Shown: positions 21,075-31,154, counted from the stretch's first letter. The stretch: DNA of 64,000 nt from Akkermansiaceae bacterium (GCA_905181965.1 CAJIZY010000002.1:62001-126000), one strand, 5' to 3'. Notes: generated by a model from the sequence alone, not told the origin. Numbers and translations: made by a program.

Positions 21075-22317
21075 AGTCCGATACCATTTCCTCCAAAATC
21101 CCGAGGAGAGTTTTCTTCTCACGGGAGCTAAGGTGATTATCAGCTTCGTTAGTCAGCTCCTCGCGGAGGTGGTAATATAGCAGTCGCCAATCCCAGAGCC
21201 TCTGAAAGCCAGCGAATGAATCATATAGGAGCATCGATTCTTAAAAAGACGGCCATGTAAGCGGAGATCTCGAAGACTTTCTCCCTTTTCGGTTTTTACG
21301 CCTTGTTACTTGAAGGCCTCTGCAAATTCATCAGAACCCTCGATACCGTCACCACCTAGATCAGGTCTCACTGACAAAAAGACACGCATCGACGATCTCC
21401 TTTGCTGAACTCTCTGCCATCTTCCAAGACATTCCGTCATGGGACTCTAGATCATTCCCCTCGCTGTATGATTTCTGAAAATAAAGTGCTCGCTGATACC
21501 CCATCTTGGCCTTAGTGATCAAATTATGAGTCCGGCACTGATATTCAAGAACCATCAAAGCGACGATATCACTCGTTGGCTGAAGATACTTTTCGGTATT
21601 AATCAGGGACGATAAATCTTCGTGATTCGAAACCTCTGGTTTGAATTTCGCACCACTTAATACGCTTTCTGGGACCCAGCGATTCCCAAGATGTGGGGCA
21701 TCCGAATGCCCCGAAACATACCAACCTCCCCATCGTTCTCTCAGCGGAGTACTGTCAGTAACGAGAGAAGTTCCAGCACTTAAAATAGGATGACTATTCT
21801 GATCCGGCACAACCGATCGAATAAACATTCCCGGCACTCCAGAAGTCCGGGAAGTTGCGTGGCATTGTAAACAAGAGTCGGTTGCACGAACAATTTTGGC
21901 CCGACGATCACCAAAAGGTGGATTAATGGTATAAAAAACCGGCCCTAACTTTTCATCTTCTATGATCACTTCCACTTCCCACCAGGCACCCAACCAACGT
22001 TTAGCATCCATCGAAAAATAGATCGATCTAGGATTGTTCTGGTTGGTCAACGAATTTTGGAAACTTGTCTTAGAAAAAACCAAAACCTGAGATTCCTCAG
22101 GAATATTTAATTTCTTCATCGCCGCCTTAAGAAAAGTCTTACCATCAACCCTCCCGATCACCCAATCACCATGCTCTATTTCAGCTGCCATCTTTGCGAC
22201 CACATCCTGGCTTGCGGTCTGAGAATACCTGGTTGGCGGCAAGTCCAAGAAATCTTACCCTCCCTGGACCGAAACTCCCCCAAAAATAAGCAGCAAAACA
22301 AGCGGATAAAAATCCAT
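21064..22317 (-). pseudogene. Secreted single-haem c-type cytochrome-like protein, multiply interrupted
   Basis: The longest intact piece is 21361-22248. It has one CxxCH motif (DSCLQCHATSR) and conserved blocks such as GPVFYTINPP and RWGGWYVSGHSDAPHLGNRW. The true start is probably ATG 22317, which gives a signal peptide (MDFYPLVLLLIFGG) in the same frame, cut off by TAA at 22255-22257. Beyond the stop at 21361 the protein continues in another frame (DLGGDGIEGSDEFAEAFK), meets a TAA near 21308, reads on as GESLRDLRLHGRLFKNRCSY, shifts again near 21245 and runs YDSFAGFQRLWDWRLLYYHL to a stop at 21064-21066. That is at least two stops and two shifts in one gene. It lies 20 bases after ilvA. 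Periplasmic, function unknown. Confidence 0.75.
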
Positions 22318-22337
22318 AGTGTCATTTTTTTTACGCA

Positions 22338-23867
22338 TTAAAATAGCGCGTCTATCCAAACTTCTTTTACTGCCCTAACAGTCTTGCCAGCCTGCTCGAA
22401 TATTTTGCCCCGATAAATTCTCAGTTCCTCATCATTCTCGAAATCCAAACCAATCAGAGCGCGACCCACTCGCTCCCCTGTATAAGTGTAATTGAAGTAG
22501 CACAGACTGGTTGTCGAACTGATCGCATTCATGAATCCAAGCAAAGCTCCAGCTCGCTCCGGAAACTCAACCTCCACGAACAAGGGTGAAGCGAAGAGAG
22601 CCGGAGTAAATGGAATCACTCGAAATCTAGTCGCACCATGTCCCGTGACATCTTCCGAGCTTTCCTCCTTTTGGGCGATCCATTTTTTAAATTCAGCGGA
22701 GGCTAAATCGGGAACATCAACACTTAACAGTGGTCTTTGTAGCTCATTCTTTGTCCGCCCATACTGCAAATCCATAATGCTCACGCCAGCTGGCAAATCA
22801 GTCAAAAGTCGAGCCAAGGAACCCTTTTCTTCCGGAATAATAAATCGCCAACTCCGATCACGCTGCGGATTGATTCCCGCCTGCCGAGAGACATCAGCAA
22901 ATTTTGCAAAATCCATATTCGCGCCACATAAAATGGTAAGAACTTTTTCGTCCGGCTTAATCTCACCCGCCTCATGATGCTTCAAAAAACCAGCCAAACT
23001 CATCGCGCCGCTAGGTTCCGGAATCACACGCAAACCATCCCAGTGTGACTTGATTGCTGAAGAGACCTCCGCGTTGGTCACTGTGACGATCTCGTCGAGG
23101 AGATCCCGACAAAATGGATACGTCAACTTACCAACCTGCGTCACCGCCGTCCCATCGCAAAAAACATCAACATAATCTAAGGGAACCGGCTTCCCCATCT
23201 CAATGGCAGCCTTCATCGAAGCCTGATCCACACCCTCAACTCCGATTACTTTCACCTTTGGCCAAGAACTCTTTAAGAGGGCTGCAACCGCCGAAGCCAT
23301 GCCGCCGCCTCCAACCGCCACATAGACACGATCAAACGGTCCCTCCCCAGAGGTGAAAATTTCATCTGCAAGGGTCCCCTGTCCTGCCATGACATCGATG
23401 GAATCGTACGGCGGAATAAAAGTCGCCCCGGTCTGCGCAGCATGTTCAAGCGCAGCCGTCTGCGCCTCCGCAAAACTGTCACCAGTCAACTCGATTGAAA
23501 CACTATCACCTCCATGTGCCATCACAGCTTTCCGTTTCACTAGAGGTGTTGGCTTAGGCATATAAATAAAGGCCTTGGTTCCCAACTTCCGAGCCGCCAA
23601 GGCAATTCCTTGTGCATGGTTTCCAGCTGAAGCTGCGACCACACCACCCTTCAGCTGAGCCGGAGTGAGACAAGCCATTGCATTAAATGCTCCCCGCCAT
23701 TTATAAGCTTTAATTGGCCCTAGATCCTCACGCTTCACCCAAATCGACTGATTAACACCCTCAATCACCATCGGCTCCAGAGGGGTTGCATTGCCAATCT
23801 GATACACCCGTGCACGGGCCAGATGGATCGCCTCAAGCAGCTGATCAACTCGATTTCCTTCGCTCAC
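22338..23867 (-). CDS. ilvA: Threonine ammonia-lyase, biosynthetic
   Basis: 509 residues, GTG start. It deaminates threonine to 2-oxobutanoate with PLP, the first step to isoleucine, in the cytoplasm. The catalytic lysine is expected in KAYKWRGAF near residue 56; the glycine-rich PLP phosphate loop is VGGGGMASA and the substrate loop is ASAGNHAQG. The C-terminal 170 residues hold two ACT-like regulatory domains (SWRFIIPEEKGSLARL and LFVEVEFPERAGALLGFM), the long biosynthetic form usually inhibited by isoleucine. The broken cytochrome-like gene follows on the same strand. Confidence 0.95.
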   Translation of the reverse strand: MSEGNRVDQLLEAIHLARARVYQIGNATPLEPMVIEGVNQSIWVKREDLGPIKAYKWRGAFNAMACLTPAQLKGGVVAASAGNHAQGIALAARKLGTKAFIYMPKPTPLVKRKAVMAHGGDSVSIELTGDSFAEAQTAALEHAAQTGATFIPPYDSIDVMAGQGTLADEIFTSGEGPFDRVYVAVGGGGMASAVAALLKSSWPKVKVIGVEGVDQASMKAAIEMGKPVPLDYVDVFCDGTAVTQVGKLTYPFCRDLLDEIVTVTNAEVSSAIKSHWDGLRVIPEPSGAMSLAGFLKHHEAGEIKPDEKVLTILCGANMDFAKFADVSRQAGINPQRDRSWRFIIPEEKGSLARLLTDLPAGVSIMDLQYGRTKNELQRPLLSVDVPDLASAEFKKWIAQKEESSEDVTGHGATRFRVIPFTPALFASPLFVEVEFPERAGALLGFMNAISSTTSLCYFNYTYTGERVGRALIGLDFENDEELRIYRGKIFEQAGKTVRAVKEVWIDALF

Positions 23868-24106
23868 GCCTCACCTTTCTCAAAAATCTACCAGAAACAC
23901 ACGCCTCAATCGCTCCCCCTAAAAATGCAGCAGCCCCGTCAATCTCCTAAGAAACTGAACAGGGCTACTGTCCCCCCCAAATTGTTAAATCTGTTAGTAG
24001 AAAACCATTTTCACTCCCTATCCACAAGCACTTTATCACACTAACCGACTTAACAGAATGGATTTACGCTGTTCAAGTTCGTGTCAGCTCCTAGAGTCCC
24101 GCCGCA

Positions 24107-25591
24107 ATGAGCGACGAAAAAACGCCCACCCAGCCCCAATCTACCTCCGAGGAACTCATTGCCGTCCGGCGAGAGAAACTAGCGAAACTCAAGGAATTGG
24201 GCCTAGATCCTTATGGCGCTGCGTTTGAGACCACGACTACCCCTGGCGAACTCAGGGCCAATTTTAACGACGATCAACCCGTGAAACTCGGAGGACGACT
24301 TCTAGCGATTCGCGACATGGGTAAATCCGTTTTCGCAACACTCGGCGATGCCCATGGTCGTATTCAAATTTATCTCAATAAAAAGGGAGTCTCCGAAACC
24401 GACTGGGAAGCTTACCAGTGCCTTGACCTCGGCGACTGGATCGGGGTCGAAGGAGAAACCTTTACTACCGGCAAGGGCGAGCCATCGGTCAAAGTTGAGA
24501 AGCTCACTGTTCTCTCAAAGGCGCTCCGACCTATGCCTGATAAGTGGCATGGTCTGTCCGACCGCGAGACAAAATACCGCAAACGCCACCTTGACCTCAT
24601 GTCAAACCAGGAAAGCGCAGACCTCTTCGTCATGCGCTCGAAGATTGTGGCCGAAATACGAAATTTTCTTCACGAGCGTGACTACCTAGAAGTTGAAACC
24701 CCAATGCTTCACGACGTGGCCGGTGGCGCTGCCGCGAAGCCCTTCGAGACTCATCACAATGCCCTCAGCATGCCGCTCACTATGCGCATCGCGCCCGAGC
24801 TTCACCTCAAACGCCTTCTCGTTGGCGGCCTCACTAAGGTTTTCGAACTCAACCGCAACTTCCGTAACGAAGGCATCTCCCGCCGCCACAATCCCGAGTT
24901 CACCATGCTCGAAGCCTACCAAGCCTTTGGCGACTTCGAGATTATGGCCGACCTTGTCGAAGAAATGGTCTGCCACCTCGCCGAGAAATTCTTCGGCACC
25001 CTCGAAATCGAGCATCTGGATGAAAACGGCGAGCATCTCCGCACCCTTGATCTTTCGCGACCTTGGAAGCGTGCTCCCTACCAAAGTCTCATCAAAGAAG
25101 CCGCTGGCGACGATTGGTTCGACCTTTCGCCAGAAGGGCGCCGCACCAAGGCCCAGTCGACATTTGGCCTTGAGATTCACGACCATCTTGAAGATTACGA
25201 GGTCACCCAGCAAGTTTTTGAAAAGCTGATCGAAGAGCACACCTTTAATCCATGCTTCGTGACCCACGTCGACTCCAAGCTCATCCCGCTCGCTAAGGAG
25301 AACCCTGAAAACCCGTCAGTGATCGACGTTTATGAGCTTATCATCAACGGTCAAGAAATCTCCCCCGGCTACTCTGAACTGAACGATCCGGACGTTCAAC
25401 GCCGTCGTCTTCAGGAACAAACCGGCGGTGAAGCCCAAGAAATCGACGAGGATTTTGTGGAAGCGCTCGAGCACGGCATGCCTCCGGCAGGCGGCATTGG
25501 TATTGGCATAGATCGCCTGATCATGCTCCTCACCGGAGCACCAACCATCCGCGACGTTGTCTTGTTCCCTCAGCTCAAGCGTAAAGATTGA
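24107..25591 (+). CDS. lysS: Lysyl-tRNA synthetase, class II
   Basis: 494 residues, a normal length. It charges tRNA-Lys using ATP. An N-terminal OB-fold anticodon-binding domain (LGGRLLAIRDMGKSVFATL) is followed by the class II core with motif 1 around LEVETPMLHDVAGGA, motif 2 FRNEGISRRHNPEFT and motif 3 GIGIGIDRLIMLLTG. ATG at 24107, with an intergenic region of over 200 bases shared with ilvA, which is transcribed away from it. Confidence 0.97.
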   Translation: MSDEKTPTQPQSTSEELIAVRREKLAKLKELGLDPYGAAFETTTTPGELRANFNDDQPVKLGGRLLAIRDMGKSVFATLGDAHGRIQIYLNKKGVSETDWEAYQCLDLGDWIGVEGETFTTGKGEPSVKVEKLTVLSKALRPMPDKWHGLSDRETKYRKRHLDLMSNQESADLFVMRSKIVAEIRNFLHERDYLEVETPMLHDVAGGAAAKPFETHHNALSMPLTMRIAPELHLKRLLVGGLTKVFELNRNFRNEGISRRHNPEFTMLEAYQAFGDFEIMADLVEEMVCHLAEKFFGTLEIEHLDENGEHLRTLDLSRPWKRAPYQSLIKEAAGDDWFDLSPEGRRTKAQSTFGLEIHDHLEDYEVTQQVFEKLIEEHTFNPCFVTHVDSKLIPLAKENPENPSVIDVYELIINGQEISPGYSELNDPDVQRRRLQEQTGGEAQEIDEDFVEALEHGMPPAGGIGIGIDRLIMLLTGAPTIRDVVLFPQLKRKD

Positions 25592-25678
25592 TCGCTTGCC
25601 TCCCTCTCCTCAACTCACCCGCAGCTAAAGCCTGGAACTCCATGAGATGGAGAAGCTCCTCTTGTCGACCTGCTGAAT

Positions 25679-25702
25679 CCCTGAACCTCAAAGGTTTCAG
25701 GG
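25679..25702. other. Hairpin downstream of lysS
   Basis: CCCTGAACCT pairs with AGGTTTCAGGG, leaving one bulged base. There is no T run, so termination is uncertain. The rest of the 282-base lysS to PQQ-protein gap shows no recognisable gene; a 92-codon minus-strand frame overlapping the lysS end has no family features I recognise. Confidence 0.35.
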
Positions 25703-25873
25703 CATGTCTAGTAGATTCCCTATAATTTCGTAAAGGCAGTTGTTGCAGAAGAAACCGAATAAAAAACGTAATTTGAGAGATCTTAAGGCGGGAGAGTGTT
25801 TTATATTTCGAAAAATAGGCCGCAATCTCCCTTTGGCCGACGATCCTAGCCATCCGAAAACCTCCAACAAGAT

Positions 25874-27151
25874 ATGAGACTGCAACTTCTTCTTGCCGCC
25901 CTGACCACCGCTGCCCTTACCGCAAACGATTGGCCCCGTTTTTTGGGCCCCAAAGGGGACGCTACCTCAAGCGAATCTGGACTAATCAAATCGTTCCCTA
26001 AAGACGGCCCTGAAATCGAGTGGACTACTGAACTTGAAGGCGGATTCGGCGGAGCCGCCATCTCAGGTGCTGAAATTTTCCTCGGTGATCGTGTTGAGCA
26101 AGAAAAAGACATGCTCCTTTGCCTCGATTTCAAAACCGGCAAAGAAAAGTGGCGCTACGAGAGCAAATCCGATGGCGAACCTTCTTTCCCAGGCTCACGC
26201 AGCGTCCCCACTGTCGAAGACGATGCGGTCTATTTTCTCGGAAGCTTCGGTGAAGTTTTTCGTATCAACCGGAAAACCGGAAAAGCCGATTGGAAGATTA
26301 AGCTCTCCGATCGCTATCCAGACGCCACAACGCCCAAGTGGGGATATGCCCAATGCGCCCTTATTGTTGGTGACACTCTCATCGTAATGCCGTTTGGTGA
26401 GAACACTGGTATCGCCGGCTGGGACAAAAAAACAGGTGCAGAGCTTTGGAAGAGCGGAGGCATCGGCAACACCCATTCCTCTCCGACCGTCGCAAACTTC
26501 GGGGGAACAGAGCAAATCATTCTTCTCACCACTGGAAATAAAGGTGGCCTTAACAGCTTTGATCCTAAATCCGGGAAAAATCTCTGGTCGAGCCAGCTCT
26601 ACAAAAATCGAATCCCGATCACTATCCCCGTCCAGCTGGGAAAAGACCGCCTTTTTGTGTCCGGTGGATACGATGGTGGATCTAAAATGCTCTCGGTGAA
26701 AAAATCTGGCGATGGCTTCCAAGTCAAAGAACTTTGGACGACGAAGAAAGGAAGCCAGATTCACCCCCCCTTCGTCATTGATGATCACCTCTACTTTCTT
26801 GCCAACGAGAACTCCAACCATAAGACGGCTACCCGCCGCAAAAAGGGTGGCTTGGTCTGCTACGATCTCGAGGGAAAGGAATTATGGAGCACTGGAAACG
26901 ATCCCTTCATGGGCCGTGGAGCAAGCCTCTATGCCGATGGCACCTTGATCATTCAAGATGGCGAAAACGGAATTCTCCGCCTCGTTGATCCTTCGCCAAA
27001 AGGCTTTAAACTTCTTGCTGAAGCTAATGTCTTTGGAACTGATCCAAAAAGTAAGAAAGACCTCCGTTACTGGAGCCCAATGGCTCTGAGTAACGGCAAA
27101 CTCTTGATGCGCGGACAAAGGAAGCTCCTCTGCGTTGAGCTCAAAAAATAA
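25874..27151 (+). CDS. PQQ-like beta-propeller secreted protein
   Basis: 425 residues with a short signal peptide (MRLQLLLAALTTAALTAND). It then opens with the signature WPRFLGPKGDATSSE typical of planctomycete and verrucomicrobial outer-membrane PQQ-repeat proteins. Repeats of the type FDPKSGKNLWSSQL, NRKTGKADWKIKL and WDKKTGAELWKSGG predict a beta-propeller of the BamB/quinoprotein type. There is no sign of catalytic dehydrogenase residues or a haem site, so a binding or scaffold role is more likely than an enzyme. Periplasmic. It converges on the 27194-28582 gene with a gap of only 42 bases. Confidence 0.85.
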   Translation: MRLQLLLAALTTAALTANDWPRFLGPKGDATSSESGLIKSFPKDGPEIEWTTELEGGFGGAAISGAEIFLGDRVEQEKDMLLCLDFKTGKEKWRYESKSDGEPSFPGSRSVPTVEDDAVYFLGSFGEVFRINRKTGKADWKIKLSDRYPDATTPKWGYAQCALIVGDTLIVMPFGENTGIAGWDKKTGAELWKSGGIGNTHSSPTVANFGGTEQIILLTTGNKGGLNSFDPKSGKNLWSSQLYKNRIPITIPVQLGKDRLFVSGGYDGGSKMLSVKKSGDGFQVKELWTTKKGSQIHPPFVIDDHLYFLANENSNHKTATRRKKGGLVCYDLEGKELWSTGNDPFMGRGASLYADGTLIIQDGENGILRLVDPSPKGFKLLAEANVFGTDPKSKKDLRYWSPMALSNGKLLMRGQRKLLCVELKK

Positions 27152-27193
27152 TTGGGTCACGCCCTATTTCTGAAGCGCATTCCAGTTCATGCT

Positions 27194-28582
27194 TTATTGC
27201 CAAGTCACATTCCCAGTAACTGACGTCAGACTCCGCTCTACTCGAAATGGAATCGGGGACTCCCGAAACGCCGCTCCATAAAGAGCATTCCCAAGACTGG
27301 TCCCACCATCTCCAGGGTAAATCTCGACCCCTTGCAATTCATCGACGACAGAATCTCCCACTCGATAATAGCCAAAGGATCCAACTCGGCCGCTTGATTT
27401 AAGATAGGCCCAGATCCTGGTGTATCGACGGGTTTTAAAATCTTTAGAAATCCTACTCTGATCTTCTTCAAATGAGATTGCCGCTGGATGAGCCCAAACT
27501 TCACCGACTCTCGCAAATCCCTCTTCCCTTCGCAGTAAAACGGACCATGGCCCTCCCATTGTTCCAAACTCCTCAGGACCGCCTGAGAGCAAGATGTCGT
27601 CCATCCCATCTCCGTCCAAATCCACAATGATGCGGCTTCGTTCCACGTAGCCCCCATTTTTCACAATCCCCAATTGAGGCTTCACAGATGGGTCGGCGAT
27701 ATCCGAACTGTGAATGGGTCTCATCCGGGGCTCGTCCCAACGAACTTTGTAAATCTTCCCACCTTCAAGGGCGCGGGTTTCCTCAGGTTGAGCAAAGCGT
27801 ATGGTATCGCTCCACCAAGTTTCCTTAGCTCCTCTGTGCCAAACCATCTTCCCGGTTTTCCTGCTCCGATGAATAGACTTCACTTTCGCCTCATCGGCTA
27901 GTGGAAGGAACGGATTGAATTTTTTTTCGCCTACCGAGAACAAATAGCAGTGGTGATCGACCGACAAAACCAACTCGCTCGCACTCCACCATGTAAGATC
28001 GTGCCCACCAGGAGTAGGGAGTTTGAATTCTTCAATCACTAACGCCTCACTGTCATTCATTTCGATTTTCAGCAAAACATCGGTTCCGAGAGCCCAGAGG
28101 CATTCTCTCCGCCAATCCCACTCAACCCCATGAGCACCATAAAGCGGGAGCCTCATTTTTGGGGCCACCTGTGTGCCTGATTTCCCCAAATCAAAAATTA
28201 CCAACTGATCTCCTCCGAAACTGGAAGCCACCGCGACCAAATTCCCCGGTAAAAGACAGGCACTGTGCGCATTCCGGACCTTTGTAAAAAAGAGACACTT
28301 CTTGGTCTCTTTCTCAACTAGGGCGACTCCACCGCTAGATGAGGTGATCAACAAACATCCTAGATAAGATTTACAATCATCAGTCGTCGCAAAGGCCGAA
28401 CGCATCGATTCCGGAATTTCAGCTGAAAGTTCGGCAGTCCATTCCCACACATGATTCCTTCCCCCGTCAGCCGGAATAGTGAAGACCTTCTCCATTCCAC
28501 AGACAATGAGGTCTGCCCAACCTTTCCCCTGTCCCAACTGGCCAACAAGAGCTATCAAGAAGAAACATCTTAAAAATCTCAT
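27194..28582 (-). CDS. Secreted beta-propeller protein, DUF6528-like
   Basis: 462 residues with a signal peptide (MRFLRCFFLIALVGQLGQG). The N-terminal two thirds look like a six-bladed-type propeller (LIVCGMEKVFTIP, LITSSSGGVALV, HGVEWDWRRECLWALG), which I associate with the DUF6528 family; that is recall, not a search result. The last third has an FG-GAP-like unit (DLDGDGMDDILLSGG) and a concanavalin-like end. It starts 8 bases after the M48 protease gene, so the two are probably co-transcribed. Function unknown. Confidence 0.7.
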   Translation of the reverse strand: MRFLRCFFLIALVGQLGQGKGWADLIVCGMEKVFTIPADGGRNHVWEWTAELSAEIPESMRSAFATTDDCKSYLGCLLITSSSGGVALVEKETKKCLFFTKVRNAHSACLLPGNLVAVASSFGGDQLVIFDLGKSGTQVAPKMRLPLYGAHGVEWDWRRECLWALGTDVLLKIEMNDSEALVIEEFKLPTPGGHDLTWWSASELVLSVDHHCYLFSVGEKKFNPFLPLADEAKVKSIHRSRKTGKMVWHRGAKETWWSDTIRFAQPEETRALEGGKIYKVRWDEPRMRPIHSSDIADPSVKPQLGIVKNGGYVERSRIIVDLDGDGMDDILLSGGPEEFGTMGGPWSVLLRREEGFARVGEVWAHPAAISFEEDQSRISKDFKTRRYTRIWAYLKSSGRVGSFGYYRVGDSVVDELQGVEIYPGDGGTSLGNALYGAAFRESPIPFRVERSLTSVTGNVTWQ

Positions 28583-28590
28583 GAACTTTT

Positions 28591-29337
28591 CTAGCGACGC
28601 TGGGACTGCGCGGCCGGCAGAAATTCACGCAACTTCTGAATGCGGGTTTTACTCACCGGGTGGGTGCTCAAAAGCTCCGGAGTGCGGCTTTCCTGGCTCG
28701 CTCCCATTCTTTGCCAAAAAGTAATGGCCTCAACCGGGTCGTAACCGGCGCGCGCCATAAAAAGGGTTCCAATCCGGTCAGCCTCCAGCTCTTGCGATCG
28801 CGAAAAAGTCAGTCCAAAGGCAATTTCCCCTCCTTTATGAGCCCACTGGCCAAGTTTCTGGCTATTTTCATCACCGCTTAGAACTGCCCCGAGAAGTGTC
28901 CCACCCAGCGCGATGGTCTGATTCCGCTGAAGCCTCGATTGAGCATGGTTTGAAGTCACGTGAGCCATCTCATGAGCGACCACTGCAGCAAGCTGGCCAT
29001 CGGTCTGAGCGATCTTTAAAAGACCCGTATTGACGCCCACTTTCCCCCCGGGGAGGGCGAAGGCATTGGCAGATGAATCTTTAAACACCTCAAATTCCCA
29101 ACGCACACCAGGTAGATTAATCACAGGCTTGAGACGATTTGCGACCCGATTCACCTTCGCGCGCGCGCTCGGATCTCGTGAAATAGCCTTGGTTCTTTTA
29201 TAGTTTTCAAAGACCGCAGCTCCCTGCTGAATCAAGCTTGAAGAAGCCGGGCGAATGGAAACTTTACCCGTATCCGCATTATAGGCGGCAGGAGCCGCAA
29301 AACCTTTCTCTAAAATTTCGTTTTCTAATTGTTCCAT
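28591..29337 (-). CDS. M48-family zinc metalloprotease
   Basis: About 248 residues from the ATG at 29337. The zinc motif is HEMAH (VVAHEMAHVTSNH), with the third ligand region SRSQELEADRIGTLFMARAG and the closing STHPVSKTRIQKL, as in BepA/LoiP-type M48 proteases that act in envelope quality control. Unusually, I see no signal peptide or lipobox; extending to 29409 adds 24 residues but no exported-type sequence. The start lies within 130 bases of the divergent pgsA gene. Either the protein is anchored by a partner or the N-terminus is damaged. Confidence 0.85.
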   Translation of the reverse strand: MEQLENEILEKGFAAPAAYNADTGKVSIRPASSSLIQQGAAVFENYKRTKAISRDPSARAKVNRVANRLKPVINLPGVRWEFEVFKDSSANAFALPGGKVGVNTGLLKIAQTDGQLAAVVAHEMAHVTSNHAQSRLQRNQTIALGGTLLGAVLSGDENSQKLGQWAHKGGEIAFGLTFSRSQELEADRIGTLFMARAGYDPVEAITFWQRMGASQESRTPELLSTHPVSKTRIQKLREFLPAAQSQRR

Positions 29338-29465
29338 CGATTTTAAAACCTTTTTAATCTGCCCAATCGATAAATAGCCTAGAACCCACATTCTTGTCAA
29401 ATCGCCCACTCAAGTTCGCAAAAGGTTGTCTCCTTGCTATCGCTACGTCACACTCCCGCCGCCAC

Positions 29466-30047
29466 GTGAATCTCCCAAATTCAATCACCTTCGCTCGCCT
29501 TGTCTTAACGGCCATTTTTGTCGTAAGCGCCAGCTGGGGAGGCACACCAGCACTTATGGTTGCCCTAATCACCTTTGTCATGGCAACAATCTCAGATTGG
29601 CTCGACGGATACCTCGCTCGGAAGATGGATCTCGTCACATCACTCGGCAAACTGCTTGACCCCCTTGCAGATAAAATTCTCGTGGCTTCCGCCTTTGTTT
29701 TTTTCACGAGCAAAGGCCTCTGCCCGACCTGGATCACTTGCGTGATCATCGGCCGGGAATTCCTCGTAACCGGACTACGTCAAATTGCCGCGGATAAGGG
29801 GAAAATCATTGCAGCAGACAATCTCGGCAAATGGAAAACCACTTTGCAACTTGCCTTGGGTATCACGTGCCTTCTTTGGCTCATTCTTGATTCATCCTCC
29901 CCTCACGAAGGATTTCTCCTCTTCCTGCAAAACCTAACCTCCCCGAACGACTGGCTCTTTCTTGGCTTTCTATACGGAGCCCTCGCCTTGACTCTCCTCT
30001 CCGGCCTCAACTATATGCGGAAATCCTGGCACCTCCTTCTAGACTAA
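29466..30047 (+). CDS. pgsA: CDP-diacylglycerol-glycerol-3-phosphate 3-phosphatidyltransferase
   Basis: About 193 residues from GTG 29466 (VNLPNSITFARL); an upstream TTG at 29394 in the same frame adds a non-family extension. It makes phosphatidylglycerol phosphate in the inner membrane. The CDP-alcohol phosphotransferase motif D-G-x2-A-R-x8-G-x3-D-x3-D is present (SDWLDGYLARKMDLVTSLGK then LLDPLADK). Several membrane helices follow. Its stop overlaps the nagA start (TAATG), indicating coupling. Confidence 0.93.
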   Translation: MNLPNSITFARLVLTAIFVVSASWGGTPALMVALITFVMATISDWLDGYLARKMDLVTSLGKLLDPLADKILVASAFVFFTSKGLCPTWITCVIIGREFLVTGLRQIAADKGKIIAADNLGKWKTTLQLALGITCLLWLILDSSSPHEGFLLFLQNLTSPNDWLFLGFLYGALALTLLSGLNYMRKSWHLLLD

Positions 30048-31153
30048 TGCTTCTCACAAACGCCCATATCATTTCACCCGGCCTTGACCGAGAAGGTGCC
30101 AGCGTTTTAATCGAAAACGGTCAAATCAAAGAAGTCGCCAATCATACGTCAGGGGATCTTGATCTGGACGGGAAAATGTTGCTCCCCGGATTTATCGATA
30201 TCCACAGCCATGGCGCAGATGGCGCAGATGTGTGTGACGCTTCCCACAAGAGCTTGGAGCACATCGCGCAAACCAAGCTCAAGGAAGGAGTCACCACTTG
30301 GCTCCCTACCACTCTCACGCAGCCGCAGGAAAAACTCGTCGAAATTGTTCATACCATCAGGGATTGGGCGGCCTCGGCTCCTTTGAATATTCCAGGCATT
30401 CACCTTGAGGGCCCTTTCATCAACCGCGAGCAAGCAGGAGCGCAAAACCCCCAATTTGTTCGCCCCCCCGATCTCAACGAGCTCCAAGAACTTCATCAAA
30501 TCTTTCCTGCCCTTATCCTCTCTTTGGCACCTGAAATTCCCGGGGCTTTCAATATTATCCAGGAAGCATCAGGAATGGGTATCACGCCATCGGCAGCTCA
30601 TACTAAAGCCGACTACGCTACCGTAATGACTGCTACTGAATACGGGCTAAAGCACCTTACCCATTTTGGCAATGCCATGACCGGTTTACATCATCGTGAA
30701 ATTGGAGTTGTCGGAGCCGGTCTTCTCGAAGACTCCCTATCTCTTGAACTGATTGCAGACGGCATTCATCTTGCCCCCGAAATGCTTGAGCTTATCTTTG
30801 CCCGGGTGCCTCGCGAGAATATCATGCTGATCACCGACTCTGTCTCCGCCTCTTGGCAGTCCGATGGTGACACATCTCTTGGAGGTCTTGAGGTTGAAAT
30901 CAAAGACGGGATCGCCCGACTCAAAAGCAATGGGGCACTCGCAGGATCAACCCTACGGTATAACCAAGGGCTCAAGCGTATTCATGAAATCACGGGTGAA
31001 CCCTTGTCCGCGATTGTTGCCACCACTTCTTGGAACCAAGCAACCTCTCTCGGGCTCCCAAAAATCGGAAAAATCGAATCCGGCTTCCGTGCAGACTTAG
31101 TCATTCTCGAAGAGAACTTTGAAGTCTCCCGCACTCTTCTAGGCGGAAAGTAA
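30047..31153 (+). CDS. nagA: N-acetylglucosamine-6-phosphate deacetylase
   Basis: 368 residues. It removes acetate from GlcNAc-6-phosphate in amino-sugar recycling. Amidohydrolase features are visible: FIDIHSHGADG near the N-terminus, HLEGPFINREQAGAQ, the metal-site histidines in SAAHTKADY and LTHFGNAMTGLHHRE, and the catalytic aspartate in LITDSVSA. The start overlaps the pgsA stop by one base. No other nag genes are nearby. Confidence 0.93.
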   Translation: MLLTNAHIISPGLDREGASVLIENGQIKEVANHTSGDLDLDGKMLLPGFIDIHSHGADGADVCDASHKSLEHIAQTKLKEGVTTWLPTTLTQPQEKLVEIVHTIRDWAASAPLNIPGIHLEGPFINREQAGAQNPQFVRPPDLNELQELHQIFPALILSLAPEIPGAFNIIQEASGMGITPSAAHTKADYATVMTATEYGLKHLTHFGNAMTGLHHREIGVVGAGLLEDSLSLELIADGIHLAPEMLELIFARVPRENIMLITDSVSASWQSDGDTSLGGLEVEIKDGIARLKSNGALAGSTLRYNQGLKRIHEITGEPLSAIVATTSWNQATSLGLPKIGKIESGFRADLVILEENFEVSRTLLGGK

Positions 31154-31154
31154 A

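Noticed and set aside
25575-25853. 92-codon minus-strand frame in the lysS downstream gap
   Set aside because: It overlaps the lysS end, has no start signal and no family features, so it is probably chance.
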